A stretch of DNA of 64,000 nt from Ricinus communis (GCF_019578655.1 NC_063261.1:26205126-26269125); one strand, 5' to 3'; positions 35,912-49,348 are shown, counted from the stretch's first letter. The notes: a model not told the origin generated them from the sequence alone. Program-made: numbers and translations.

Positions 35912-38900
35912 TTGAACTAGAAACAATAAAATCTTAATTGAAACTCTAAACTAAAATATTCCTAATTAAACTAAAATTCTAAGCAATTAATAATATTTAT
36001 TTAGCTAAAAAATTCATTAAAAGTCATTTCAAATATACGTAATAATTACATCCATCAATTATTAGAGTTATTTTTATTTATTTATGTTCTTTTATGATTA
36101 GAATGGTTTTTTGTGTGGATGATTGCATGTTATAATATTATTTGGAATTGAATATGATAATAAGAACTTCTTGAAAATTGAATATGATAATATGAACATG
36201 TAGGGCTTTAATTATTTTATTTTCTTCAATTATTAGTAACATGATTAAGATGTTAGATTAGATATGTAAATCTTTAATGATTTGATAGTTTAATATTTTA
36301 GAAATTACATGATCAAAATTTTATATTAAGCCATTTCTTGCTTACTGCTAGTCTAGGTATTTTAGGGTTTGCATATTCTGTTTAAGGTTTTCTTAGTTGA
36401 TTTTATGTTCTTTTTATATTTCATATTTAATTTTACACGTTTTAATTGATTTCACATTTCCTGTGCATGTGTAATTGACTCCAGGGCATCGGGTCTAGGA
36501 AAGAACCGTCAAAAGTCACCTGCCAAAGCCCTAGAGTTGATCGGCTCTGTGTAGAGCCGATTCGGTTCATCATTGTTGATTGGCTCTGCACCCTAAAACC
36601 CACGACCATTTATGAATTTTAGACGTTTTTGTTAAGTTATTTATGTTTTGTACTTAGTTTTAGATTTATTTCCTTTTTCAATTATAGGTAAATTGTAATA
36701 GCTAGATTTATTTCCTGCACCTTATTTTGCTTATTGTATGATTAAATAAGTGTTGTGTGATTAATTAACTAAAATGGGCCATATATACTCAAGTCTTCAA
36801 ATTGACTTGGCATGAAAACTGTAGTCTATTAACTTAATTAAGATGGTAATTGGGCTTTAATATAAAATCATATAGACTTAATGGGTATTTCTATGCTTAG
36901 TTAGGTTAAAATTGGATCATATTAGATTTAAGGTCACTAAATTGGGCCTCTCCATAAAAAGTAGTTAATTAGGCTTAACATGCTTTCTTATTAAAATATA
37001 ACTTGTAATTGGGCTAGACTATATGGGGTTTTATACATAATTAACTAGTAAATTAGATTAATAACTTTAAATATTGGGCTTGGCTTTAATAAAAAGGGTT
37101 AGACATTCAGTGGACCTCACTTACTGTAGTGTTGGATGTATAAAAATATTATGCTGCATTTATAAGGAATAACTCGTTAAATACTAAAACTAAAGACAAA
37201 TATACATAAAACAGAAAGTTGGCTTCAAAGAAACACCACTAATTAGTAAAATTATTCCGGTCACCCAAGTGGCGACTCCCATCTACACGCTAATCTTTGT
37301 GACTAGTTAGCATGTTCTTGATTAGATTGAAAAGTCTTGTCGTGCCGTAGTCACTAAAGACACTTGGGTAGGTTCCAACCTCAGGACAAGTGAATGAGAT
37401 CCAATCAATGCATGACTTAGATGGTCTTATAGGAGGTATAAATGCCTAAAGAACTGTTTTCTAGAATTCAAATCTAGATCCTTATAGCTTGGTGAAAGCA
37501 CTTCTACTACTACGTGGTTGAAAAAAATCCGATTATACTAACTTGTCATGGAAAATATTAATGCATTTAATAATTTCAAATTATTCTTAGAAAAAAGTGA
37601 TTTTTCATTTAGATTTAATTTCAATGTAATTATTTTTTAACCTAGGTGACTTCTTCTTCTCATTCGATGAGACTTATGCAAGTGTTTATGATGTTCATGG
37701 ATGAAAATGATTTCATCTTAGTAAAGAGGCAAGGCAAAGCAAAGCATATTTTTACTATACATATATTAAGAGAGTATCATCTCAAGAGTGTTAATGCATA
37801 TCAATGGTTGAACTCGAGATTTCAATTAAACTAGAATAAATATTTATCGTATCATCTACATGGTCTTAGGTCAAAACAGAATATATCTACTAAACTGTGT
37901 TCTCCGATTCTTGATAGATCTAGACTATGGAGTGAATAAACGATGAAAAACTAAAAAAAATGAAATTAGTCAATTGGCTTCTCAACGATATTTGAAGATA
38001 AACCACAAAAACCATTATTTTAAAAGAATTTAGTAAAGATGAAATTAGTTAAGATGCTCTTGAGTTGTAACTCATCTATTTATACTTGTACCCAATTAAT
38101 TTTAGTGATCGAATGATATTTTATTTTTGATATGAACACTATTTGATTTAAAGTATTTTTATTTATAAAATTTCTTTTGATGATAAAACTATTCTACTAA
38201 TTGAAAAAAAAAAAAAAGGAATTTGTTTCTTCTTTTACATTGTGATTTTTTGGTGGACTATGAAGTTATTTTGTTAACCGGATGGAAAGAGAATTATTTT
38301 GCATGAAAAGGAACTTCATTATTGCTCATTGATTTTAGATGACTTTTTTTAATTATGAATTTTATAATAATTTTAATAAAAGTGGAAAATTAAAAAAATT
38401 TATAAAAAAATTAAACTGTAAGATAAATGATTTGGTGTACATTCGTACCGCTGTTATGAATATTTTGAATTATTAAATTTATTAAATTTATTTATAATCA
38501 TTGGATAAAAACTAGTTAAAGAGATAATAAGTTACTTTTTTTAGCGGTCATAGACAATATAAGTGAGAAATTCAATAATATTAATATTTTATTCTATTAA
38601 TTATATAATTTTTTAAAAAATATCATTTTTGTTAAGGATAAAGTTTTTATAATAATGGTGTACGACACCAAAAAAATAATCCCAAAAAGTAAAACATATT
38701 TTTGAACTTAATTCCAGTATTGGAGTTGATTAACAAATAGAATTAAGCAACAAATTACTAAAAACTGTTAGGTGTTGATTATGAAAAACTTATTGATGGT
38801 AAAACAATAAAATCTTTTAAACTTGACTATAAAGAAACATTTTTTTTTTATATGATTCCCCCTAAATTATTTATAAAGTATTAGGTTAATAGTGTCAAAA

Positions 38901-39960
38901 TTACTTTTGGGAAGTATTTCAAGAAGAAAATAAGATCGGAAAACTCAAACTTCAATAATTTATATACATATTAATTTTTGAGACTTAAATTTTTTTCGAT
39001 ATGTATGTTTAATTTTTAATACATAAGACTTTTATTTTGATATGTTTACTTATTTTGACACATGGAATTCAAACTTATATAAACTTTTATGGTCTTTTCT
39101 ATTAATTTATTAATTAATAAGTTACATTCCTAATTAAATACTAATTCTAATTTTAAGAAATAACATATTAATAATAAATTAGTTTTCTAATTAAATAATA
39201 ATTATTTTAAAAAGTAGCATATAAATTATATTTTAATATTATATTAACTAGTAAATTATTTTTCTAATTAAATAATGATTCTTATTATAAAAAATATATT
39301 TTTAAATATTATATTCATTGTAAATTAATTTTAATTGTATAATAATTTTTAATTCTAAAAATAATAATATTAAATATATTGATACTATTAATTTATGTAA
39401 TATTAGGATAAATTAATGAATACGTTTAGAAATAAATTTTTATATTATTACAATAATAAAAAATTTAAAATTTTAAAAATAATTAAAAATATCTAAAAAA
39501 TAATTTGTTATTATTTTTTAAAATATTATAAATTAATATTAAATATTAAAATTATAATTAAGATAATAATAATAATCGTATAACCTACTAATAAAGGATT
39601 AGTTAATTAAAAAAATTTACTTAGCAGCAAGATTGTATCACCGCAATTTTTAAAAATCTAAAATTGACTAAATAGTTGAAGATTGGGGCAACTTATTTTG
39701 CAGCCTCATATTACATTTTTATTTTCATTCACCAACGACCAACTATTCCTTTTGTTTTTCTTTCGTTTCTGTACAACGAAAAAGTATCATGGAAGGGACC
39801 CATTACATTGACAAACTGACTCAACCGACTCGAACCAGACAGCAATAAATCGGATACATTGTATAAATTGACCATGGAAAAGCCGGCCGCCGATTCCCAA
39901 CTTTCCCAAATCAATAATCCCAGTTTTCCAAAACCCTTACCATACTTTCAAGAGTTCTTC
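35912..39960. other. Spacer without a recognised gene
   Basis: No protein family is recognisable. The segment 36480-37450 has near-average composition and a phrase 'caagtggcgactcccat' (about 37267) like those in the untranslated parts of large plant gypsy elements, so it may be an old LTR or leader. A short perfect hairpin lies at 36540-36561. The frame at 37646-37834 is unidentified. Confidence 0.4.
36540..36561. repeat. Perfect hairpin with 9-bp arms
   Basis: ATCGGCTCT, a GTGT loop, then AGAGCCGAT. No U-tract or other context suggests a function. Confidence 0.8.
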
Positions 39961-40163
39961 TTTTGGTTTAATACACTGTTGAGTCGCACAATACCCTTCT
40001 AGTCAGTCCTCTCTTAACGAGAGTCTTGTCTCTTTCTTCGCTTTTCAATATTGTACTCTTGGCTGTATAGTTATTCATAAAATACCCAGCCTTTTGATTT
40101 CCTTGATGAGGTAGATAGTTTTGTCCTTTTAGCGAGAAAGCTTGCCGTTCAATTGGGTGGCAT

Positions 40164-40193
40164 ATGGAGGAAGAGCTGATTGGAGTGAACTGA
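40164..40193 (+). other. Nine-codon upstream ORF in the ETR1 leader exon
   Basis: ATG at 40164 opens a frame for MEEELIGVN that stops with TGA at 40191-40193. The stop coincides with the last bases of the inferred leader exon (donor GA|GTAAGA). If the leader is transcribed as inferred, ribosomes meet this short frame before the ETR1 start. Confidence 0.45.
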
Positions 40194-40866
40194 GTAAGAT
40201 TCAATTTTTCTTTATTTAATGTTATTAATGGGTTTGAAAATGGGTAGGAGTTAATTTGACTTCTGAGCTGTTTTTGTTGATGTTTATTTGGGGTTCGGTT
40301 GTTATAAATGAAGAAGAGATGGGTTATTATTGAAAGCTTTAGTGAAAAAGCTCTCTTTTAGGACTATTTGCACTGCCTTTTTATTGATTTTAATGGTGAA
40401 TATGGAGCCTAGATTGCTTGTAATTTGCCCTAATTTGTTAGCAAGGTAGACTGTGAGATAGGCAGATCTAAGTATGTGGATCAGAAGTCTTTTTTTGTAC
40501 CTCACGCTCCATCCTAATTCTGTTTATTGATCGTTTGAGATAATTGGGTATTGAAATGGTAATAAATCCAAGAACTGCAAGAATTGTAAAAATGATTTCC
40601 TTTATTAGGTTATGTATCTGGAAATTCGTACTATGGACTCTTTCTCTTTTGTTTAAATTGAATTCTTCTTTGTTGAGTTTGTGTAATATTTTGTTTAGAA
40701 TATGACTTGCTGATTTTATATTGATTGTCCTTTTATGATCAATCCTTGCTATGTTGGATTGGTTAGCTCCATTTTCGAAGCCTGGTTAATGTTGTTTGAT
40801 GATTGCGTTAGTGATGGTTGGAGTGCATATATATGACTATATCTTTTGTTGCATGTTTTTGATCAG
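40194..40866 (+). other. Intron in the ETR1 5' untranslated region
   Basis: The donor is ACTGA|GTAAGA at 40194. The acceptor is TTTTGATCAG| at 40866, 36 bases before the ETR1 ATG. ETR1 of Arabidopsis also has a leader intron. The leader 5' end is not known. Confidence 0.6.
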
Positions 40867-40902
40867 GGAAGTAGAGCCTGAGGTCATTCACTTTCGATTC
40901 AA

Positions 40903-43900
40903 ATGGAATCTTGCAATTGCATTGACCCACCATGGCCAGCTGAGGAGTTATTGATGAAGTACCAATATATTTCAGATTTCTTCATTGCTCTTGCCTATTT
41001 TTCCATCCCTCTAGAGCTTATTTACTTTGTTAAGAAATCTGCAGTGTTTCCATATCGATGGGTGCTTGTGCAGTTTGGTGCTTTTATAGTTCTATGTGGG
41101 GCAACGCATCTTATTAACTTATGGACTTTTACTATGCACTCACGAACTGTGGCCATTGTAATGACCACGGCGAAAGTTTTGACTGCTGTGGTGTCATGTG
41201 CTACTGCACTTATGCTAGTACACATTATTCCTGATCTTTTGAGTGTTAAAACTAGAGAACTATTTTTGAAAAACAAAGCTGCAGAATTGGATAGGGAGAT
41301 GGGTCTGATTCGTACACAGGAAGAAACAGGCCGGCATGTTAGGATGCTGACTCATGAAATCAGAAGCACACTTGATAGGCATACTATTCTAAAGACCACT
41401 CTTGTTGAACTAGGTAGGACCTTGGCATTGGAAGAGTGTGCCTTGTGGATGCCCACGCGGACTGGGTTGGAACTTCAACTTTCGTACACTCTTCGTCAGC
41501 AGAATCCTGTTGGATATACTGTACCTATCCAACTTCCTGTCATTAATCAAGTATTCAGTCGCAATCGTGCTGTTAAAATATCACCTAATTGTCCAGTTGC
41601 AAGAATACGGCCTTTTGCTGGAAAATATATCCCTGGGGAGGTGGTTGCTGTTCGTGTGCCACTTCTTCATCTCTCTAATTTCCAAATTAATGATTGGCCC
41701 GAGCTTTCTACCAAACGTTATGCTTTGATGGTTTTAATGCTTCCCTCAGATAGTGCAAGGCAGTGGCATGCTTATGAGTTGGAGCTCGTTGAAGTAGTTG
41801 CTGATCAGGTTTTAAATGGCCTTATTTATTATCTTGCAATTTATCATATTCATTTTCCTACTTTATTGAAAACGTAGATGAAATGCATGTATGCACTTTT
41901 TTGTTTGGCTATTTGAGTTATGTTATTTACTTGTCCATTAAAGGGTGATTGTTTGTAAGTTCAGTTTTGCAAAATGTTGGCTGCCTCCCAAGGTGGAACC
42001 AATCTAAAATTTGAAAAAAAAAAAAAAAAAAAGAAAGTAGTTTCTGATATGGCCAACACATTTTTCTTCTTTAGCACTACAATCTCATTTGTATCTTGCA
42101 AACAAATGGAGAAGACATTAAATAATGATGCACAAATAGTATCAGTTAGGAAAACTACACAAATAGTAGCAGTTAGGAAAACTAAGGGAGGAAATAATTA
42201 GGATTGGACTTGGTTAGAGAAGGATAACTGAACAGGGGGAGAAGGAGAACACATGAAGAGAGAGTGAAGGAAAGACGTAAGTGTAGTGACGGACGGCTAT
42301 GGGTAGCTTATAGGTAGGGCACTGTCATATCCTTATCCAAACCCAAAAAGGTGTATGTCTACCCATATTTGCTTGGGTAACAAATATGAAACCCATCTTC
42401 ATATTCTTAGTGTTTCATGGAACTTGTGTGTAATTCGTTATGCACATAGTCATAGTTACCAAAATACTTTAGAACAGTTGTGTAAATTAAGACATTGTAC
42501 ATAATTGCATTTATCTAAAACAATACATATTATATTTCAAGAAGGTATATAAAAGAATATAAATGATAAAACTATTAAAATACTGAAAGAAGAATTGAAT
42601 AATTGAAAAGTTTGTCTAATTCTCTGAAAGAAACATATTAGATACATCATAATATATAAGTTCTACTACATAACTTGTAATGTTGCACATCTAACTTAAA
42701 AGAAAAAATGTTGAAAGTAGTTCGGTTAAGGTATACACTATCAGTACCTACGCAAACCCCATGCTTTGTTTCGAATGTAGGTTTTACTTGCACCCATTAC
42801 CCAATCAGCTTGGGTATTACCCGGTTTGACCAGGTAGGGTTTGGATGGTACCCGTGGGTAAGGTACAGCTTTCATCCCTACATAAGAGAGAGAAATAAAT
42901 TTAAGAGTCAAGGGAAGAAATGAGGGGAGATGATAAGAGTCAAGGGAAGAAATGAGGGGAGATGATGGGAAAAGAAGGCACAAGAAGGGGAAGAAATTGA
43001 GGAGAAAGTTCAACCATTAGTCAATTGTTGCTCCATCAATTGTCTAAATTGCAGAATGAAGGTGTTCTTGTGCAATCACTTAAACAACTGATCATTGTTG
43101 CATGTAACTTGTAAGCAGTATATAGTCAATTGCAGCTTAAGTGGTCCTCATCTAAAACGGAAGGAGAAGAGACCAATTACTATCTAATGAAGCAAATAAT
43201 GACTCCCTATTTTTAGCTAATCTGTGATATTTGGTTTTCAAACCAGGTGGCTGTTGCTCTATCACATGCTGCTATCTTAGAAGAGTCGATGAGGGCAAGG
43301 GATCTTCTTATGGAGCAGAATGTTGCACTTGATCATGCAAGGAGAGAAGCAGAAACAGCTATCCGTGCTCGCAATGATTTCTTAGCGGTCATGAACCATG
43401 AGATGAGAACTCCCATGCATGCAATTATTGCACTTTCTTCCCTGCTGCAAGAAACTGAGCTGACACCTGAGCAGCGCCTGATGGTTGAGACAATTCTAAA
43501 GAGTAGTAATCTCTTGGCTACTCTAATTAATGATGTATTAGACCTTTCAAGGCTTGAAGATGGCAGCTTTCAGCTTGACATGGGAACTATTAATCTTCAT
43601 GCTGTGTTCAGGGAGGTAGGGTTATATGATCCTGTAGAATTTCTCAAGTTCCATTGTGGACCTTATATTTTTCAAATGCTAAATCTGGGTTCATTATTAC
43701 TGCTAAATGGCTGACCTATGTGCTTGTTTGCCCATTGCAGGTTCTTAACTTGATCAAACCTATTGCGTCTGTTAAAAAGTTGCCTATTACATTAACTTTG
43801 TCTCCAGATTTGCCAGAATACGCCATTGGTGATGAAAAACGCCTTATGCAGACAATATTAAATGTTGTTGGTAATGCTGTGAAGTTCTCAAAAGAAGGCA

Positions 43901-46680
43901 ACATCTTAATCACTGCTTCTGTTGCGAAATTAGAGTCTTTAAAAGATCTTCGGCTTCCTGATTTTTTTCCAGTAACAAGCGATAATCACTTCTATTTGCG
44001 TGTACAGGTTGGTGGTTTGAATCTTAATAAATATTGTCTTAGGATTCCATTTTGTTACTTCTACAAATTTATATGTATGCCTGTTATCTTTTGGCATAGG
44101 TAAAAGATGAGGGACTAGGCGTAAATCCCCAAGATATCCCTAAATTATTTACCAAATTTGCACAAAGCCAATCTTTAGCAACCAGAAATTCCGGTGGCAG
44201 TGGACTTGGCCTTGCAATTTGTAAGAGGTACTGTATTTATCTCCTTTCTTAAAACAAAAAATAAAAATCATAGGTAGCTCTGTTTCAGTTTGTGGCAATA
44301 CCATCAGTTTAAGTTGCCTTTTCTGTTTATTATTTTGTGTTTTTGCTTATCTACTAATTTTTTAAGACAGGTTTTGCACTCATTGGAAATTAATGAAAAC
44401 GCAATGTGATATTTTTGTTCCTTATGCACACTTGCATGTTTAAAAGTTTGTGGAGATGCAAATGAAATTTATTATGTCTTTTGCACACTTGCAGATTTGT
44501 AAATCTTATGGAAGGACACATTTGGATTGAAAGCGAAGGTCTTGGCAAGGGCTGCACTGCAATCTTTGTTGTTAAACTTGGTGTTCTTGAGCGCTCAAAC
44601 GAATCTAAGCTTCCTTTCATGTCAAAATTGCCAGCAAATCATGGACAGACAAATTTTTCTGGGCTCAAAGTTCTTGTGATGGATGATAACGGGTCAGTAA
44701 CTTCGCAATCTTATATACCATATATCTCTAGCTCTTGAGGGGTTTAATCATAATTAGGCAATTATTAAGCTGGCTTCTCTATTTTTATTTTCTATGGCAA
44801 TTGTGGGAAATGAGAAGGGAATGGAAAATCAGGGAGAAGTTTGAAATGGGATATGTGAATTATGGGAATACACTTTCTGGGTGTTTTAGGGGAATATTTT
44901 TCTGTTATATTACTGGCTTCTTGAGAATATATGAAAGCATCGGAGGCATATGTGCCCTGTTGGTCAGTGATCGATTAAAATAAAGGAGCTGGCTTGAGGA
45001 GAAGGAGAAAAGAGTGCAAGAAGCCTATCTACTTTACTGGCGTACTTTATGCTGTACAGAATTGACTTATATCCTGGGAACTTTAACAGACATGACTCCC
45101 AACTGATTTCTAGATCTGACATAAGACTTATTCTAAGAGGTCACATGGCCAGTGCAAAGTATGCGCTGCACACCTCTTAATTGAACATGCACATCCTATA
45201 AATAGAGTTGAACACCTTTGGGGTTTCCAAAATCCATTTCACCACTTCATTTGTTTCTTGTTGAGTTGAGTTTAGTTGGATATATAATCTATTTAAGGAA
45301 AAATTAATACCATAGATAAATGGATAACAATACATGACATGGAAGACATGAAAATCTCTAAAAAAAGTAGTACAGGATAATATAGACAGCATGACATTAG
45401 TGAATATCTATCTTAATATCTATCTACTATTTTTTTAGGATTTTAAATTAATATTTCTTTATCCCTAATCTTATTACTTCTTAGTTCAGTGATTTTATTT
45501 TAAATTTTATGTGCCCCTTCTCTCATTAAAAAAAATTTAATGAAACTTTGTGTTCCTTTTTTCTTGTTACAAAAAATATAATGAAACCAAAGTCAAAGAG
45601 TTTCATCTTTCGCGTATCATGTTTCGGACATCAATCTTGAAAAGTTGGTTTTTGGAGAATGAAGGGGAAATCAGGAAGAAAGACACTAAAATATGTTGCA
45701 TATTCTCTTCTTTTTTTTTCTCTCTTTTATTCTCAGAATACTTTTCTTAAAATAAAAAAAAAAAAAATTGTTTTCTGTGTAACAAAATGTCTGGACGTGA
45801 TACAAAATTATCTGTGCAGTGGTATCCTTTACAAGTACATAATAGAAAAATCAATAACAATGGTACAAAATGGAGTTGGAAATTGCCTCGAGTAATCAAA
45901 GGCAGCTTGAGCATGATTGCAATTTTATATATGCTTAATTTAAGAATGTCTTGAGAGCTACTTTAGTTAGGCTAGTTGGAGGAGCCTCCACAAAGGCCCC
46001 AAATGCATGTACTTAAGGAAAGTAGAGCCTCTTTGCTCACTGATTTGGCGTGGTAGCAGCTCATGTTTAGGTAAAATCAATATCTGTCTCCTTGCTGTGA
46101 ATTTTGTGACTAAAGAACAAAAACTTTCCCCCAGATGGCAGAAGTTACTAGATAATGTTTTGATGTATAACTGCTGGGATTCTTATTGGTAGCTTGAATA
46201 CAGCTAAGTGATGTTTATAAATTGGAAGATTTCACTGTATATGCAACATATTGGCATTGCATTTGCAGTTGAGCAAAATCTTCTTGTTATAAATGCAACT
46301 TAACACCAAAATTGTTTGTGGTTTGCAGGGTTAGCAGGATGGTAACCAAAGGACTTCTTGTGCACTTAGGATGTGATGTGACGACTGTGGGCTCAAGTGA
46401 TGAGTGTTTAAGAGTAGTTTCTCAGGATCACAAGGTCGTATTTATGGATGTCTGCGTGCTTGATGGTTTTGAAGTTGCTATCCGCATGCATGAAAAATTT
46501 ACAAAACGTCATGAAAGACCATTAATTGTAGCACTTACTGGAAACACAAACAAAGTGACAAAGGAAAACTGCATGAGGGTCGGCATGGATGGTGTAATAC
46601 TGAAACCTGTCTCTGTTGAAAAGATGAGAGCTGTTTTATCTGATCTTTTGGAGCATCGGGTTCTATTTGAGGCCATGTAA
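40903..46680 (+). CDS. ETR1: Ethylene receptor ETR1
   Basis: Six coding exons: 40903-41808, 43247-43615, 43741-44007, 44100-44227, 44495-44692 and 46329-46680, giving 739 residues (Arabidopsis ETR1 has 738). Residues 1-125 hold Cys4/Cys6 (dimer disulfides) and three membrane helices with Cys65 and His69, the copper and ethylene site. A GAF domain follows. The histidine-kinase part has 'NHEMRTP' with His353 at the same number as in Arabidopsis, an N-box with '[10 protein letters not shown]', and the G boxes 'DEGLG' and 'GGSGLGLAI'. A receiver domain follows, with phospho-acceptor Asp663 in 'VFMDVC'. The receiver and full kinase motifs mark subfamily I ETR1 rather than ERS1, which lacks a receiver. 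It sits in the ER membrane and represses ethylene responses through CTR1 until ethylene binds. After Asp663 the usual Met-Pro-Gly stretch is replaced and is two residues shorter. Introns 1 (1,438 nt) and 5 (1,636 nt) are long. Confidence 0.95.
42284..42880. mobile_element. Non-autonomous hAT-like element in ETR1 intron 1
   Basis: The left end TAGTGACGGACGGCTATGGG and the right end, read inverted, TAGGGATGAAAGCTGTACC are imperfect inverted repeats. They recall the common plant hAT ends 'TAGGGATG..'. Internal 'acccatta', 'gggtattaccc' and 'acccgtgggta' phrases fit that group. The 8-bp flanks CGTAAGTG and CATAAGAG agree at six positions, compatible with a decayed 8-bp target duplication. No coding capacity. 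Confidence 0.55.
42902..42965. repeat. Perfect 32-bp tandem duplication in ETR1 intron 1
   Basis: Two identical units starting TAAGAGTCAAGGGAAG, purine-rich on this strand. Confidence 0.95.
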
Positions 46681-47738
46681 GCCTTATGGATATAACACTG
46701 ACTGGAAAGGAGGAATTCAAAGTCCTTGCAGTTGTTTGTTGTGTATAATACACCAGAGTATGGGAGCATTACAGTATAGATGGTGTGCTGGCAAAAATAA
46801 CATGATTGCTAAAAGCCGGTCCGTATATATGTCCTTTTGTGCAACCAGTTACGAAATTCAGACGGAGCAAATAGTTCCAGGCTTGTGGAGTTCTGAGCAT
46901 CCTTTGGTAATAAATCTGTTCAGTAAATTGTAAAACAGAATACCAGATTACCAGTTATGTAACCGGGACATAACAAAGGCTTGTGGAGATGCGAGTTTCC
47001 TTTGACAATGAATTTATTGTTGGTCAGCAAGCTGTGCAACAGAATGTTTCACATATGATGATCAAATATGGAACAGAGCTTTTACTTCTTGAATCCAAAA
47101 TCTGTTTCTGCGAGACATATTTGATGTTTCTCTCTCTCTTTTCTCAATCTTTCCTTGTACAGCAACAAATCCGTTTTTCTCAAGGACCATGCTCGTCTGG
47201 GAAGTAATTTGCTTGATTTGCCTCTATAATATGTGTAGCGGTCTTTAAGGTATAGTATCTCTAATTATCAGGTTTCAGAAGAATTGCATTTGGGCTATTG
47301 TTTGTTGGATTGAAATTGTTCATCTTGAGAAACCTCTCGTTGTTTTTTCTGGTTACGAACCTTTCATGAAGTCCTCTATAGGGCAACTTAATCACCAAAA
47401 ATTCGTAAGATCATTAGCCTAATCCAACTCGAGTTTCATCTTAAATTGAAATAAGTTGGATTTCATGGGGGTTCATATTTGTTTTTCTTGTTAGTATTCA
47501 CCTCTATATGGACCATATTTATAATTAAATGTTATTTACTGTGTCCTGTTTATATATATATAGCTGTTTGAAGTGGGCGTTCTCAATATTCTAAGAGGCA
47601 CCAATAATTTAGGGCGCATAGCAGAACCATACAAAACATAAGATACTTTCTCATTCTACACGGACCAAACATATGGTAATTCTGTTTCATTACAAAGATT
47701 GTTACAAAGGATTTTACAACGGGTACAAAAAAATTTCT
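46681..47738. other. Convergent 3' region between ETR1 and LHCA1
   Basis: There are 1,058 bases between the two stop codons, holding both 3' untranslated regions. No further gene is seen; the frames inside are chance ones. Confidence 0.6.
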
Positions 47739-48920
47739 TCAAGGTGAAAACGATGTGGGGATGATTATATCCCCAATGTTGTTGTGCCATGGGTCAGCCA
47801 AGTGAGTTGCCAAGTTCTCCAATGGTCCAGTGCCTGGGTATGCTGATTGTTGCACACAGATCCCAACAAATGCTAACAGTGCTAGCCGACCTACACATCA
47901 ATTTTAGTGTTAGTATTTCGTTCAATTGTATAATCATGTTGGCCAAGATATTTATGGACAAGCTTTCAATCATTGAAATGGGAGTTATTGACATATAATC
48001 ATGCGACACATATTAGGAATTTTATAGCTGACTTGAGGTTTCAAGAGATTAGACGTCTTACCATTCTTGATTTCCTTGACCTTGTATTCGTGGAACTTAG
48101 CAGGGTCCTTGGAGTAACCCAAGGGATCAAAAGCACCACCTGGGTACTTCTTCTTCTCAGGGTCTTTCTCCATGCTCCGTTGGTGCTCAACAAAGGCAAT
48201 GGCTAAGAACTCAATCACCAAAATTGTAGGAAGGGTTCCCCACGGAACTGGTTGGCCTAAGTAAGTTGCTTGACCACCTGGAATTGCAGCCCACTCTTGT
48301 GCCTTCACCCAGTTGCCCAAACCCAAGGCCTCTGGTACTAGGATTCCAGGCTGCAAAATTGCATTCAGATCAATTCAACAAAGTTAAAGTTATCTCTGTA
48401 GAAACAAATCTACCAGCAACACTTCAACTCTTGAATTTTGACAAGAGTAAATCGTATCCGGAACTAGATCACTAGTTTGAACCCCGTCGGAAGTCAACTG
48501 GTAAAAATAAAAAGTTAAAAAGAGGATTACCACAGCGAGCATAGCCCATCTGCAGTGAATGAGTTCAGACTCCTTAAATCTTTCAAGATTCTCTGGAACC
48601 TCACCTAGCCGAAGAGGGTCGAATCCAAAGTCACTGAAACAAAAAGAAAACAAATGAAAACCCGTTGTTTAACATTTCTTTCCTTATAGCAGAAAGTGAC
48701 ACCAAGACTCATCAGTTACAGCTACTTACCCAGGAGCTGAGCCATCAAGATAAGGCGGGCGGGGCTGGCCAGGCATCCAATCAGCAGACATGGTGATACG
48801 TGAAGATGAGCCATTAACACAAGGAAGAGGAACAGAAGAAGCAAATTTGGACTTGGAAGAAGAAAGAAGAGAAGGGAAAGCAGTGGCAATGCCACAGCTC
48901 ATCAATGTGTTAGTGGCCAT
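47739..48920 (-). CDS. LHCA1: Photosystem I chlorophyll a/b-binding protein LHCA1, chloroplast precursor
   Basis: Four exons on the minus strand: 48920-48730, 48633-48531, 48350-48062 and 47890-47739, giving 244 residues, the usual length. The start at 48920 gives [15 protein letters not shown], a Ser-rich plastid transit peptide; the upstream in-frame Met at 49052 would add an unusual extension and was rejected. The mature part begins near '[16 protein letters not shown]'. Helix 1 has '[14 protein letters not shown]' and helix 3 has '[14 protein letters not shown]', the paired Glu/Arg chlorophyll ligands of the LHC fold. '[20 protein letters not shown]' marks the middle helix, and the protein ends '[10 protein letters not shown]'. 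It binds chlorophyll and carotenoid in the thylakoid membrane and funnels energy to photosystem I as a dimer with LHCA4. All splice sites are canonical and the frame is intact. Confidence 0.95.
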
Positions 48921-49130
48921 TTTCTCAGTATCTGAATATTGGGTGGTAGCAGTAGCAGTAGCAGTAGCAAAAGCGTTAGCGGTGGAGAAGAATATGTGTG
49001 AGTTGAGGACAGCGAAGGATATAGTATACAAGTATGTGGGAAAAACATGCAAAATCTAAATGAGGATTGTAATTGGCTAAGGAAAACTTGCTTTGGATAT
49101 GTTATTGGGCCACGTTGGATTTTTCAATCC
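48921..49130 (-). promoter_or_regulatory. Probable LHCA1 promoter and leader
   Basis: On the minus strand, a TATACTATATCC motif lies near 49028-49017, about 100 bases before the ATG. CCAAT boxes lie near 49073 and 49109. An ACGT-core 'CCAACGTGG' sits near 49119-49111. Such elements fit a light-responsive photosynthesis promoter; placement is by eye. Confidence 0.4.
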
Positions 49131-49348
49131 AGTTTCTTGGTTATGTGTAATATCCAATTGTTGTGTGGTCGAGATTTTTAGTACCAGCTACAAATACAAA
49201 TTTCATTTGTCTTTTTTTAAGGGGAAAAGAAAATCAACCAAGAAGAATAAAAATCAACGATTAGTTGGCTCCTGTTGTGAAATATGTGCGGGTATTGAGG
49301 ATTGAGATGGGTTTTTACCAAGTTTAGACTTACGTGATGTTATTTATA

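Noticed and set aside
37646..37834. Frame of 62 residues starting MTSSSHSMRLMQ
   Set aside because: No family recognised, no splice or promoter context.
40903..46680. Alternative assignment as ERS1
   Set aside because: A receiver domain is encoded by the last exon, which ERS1 lacks.
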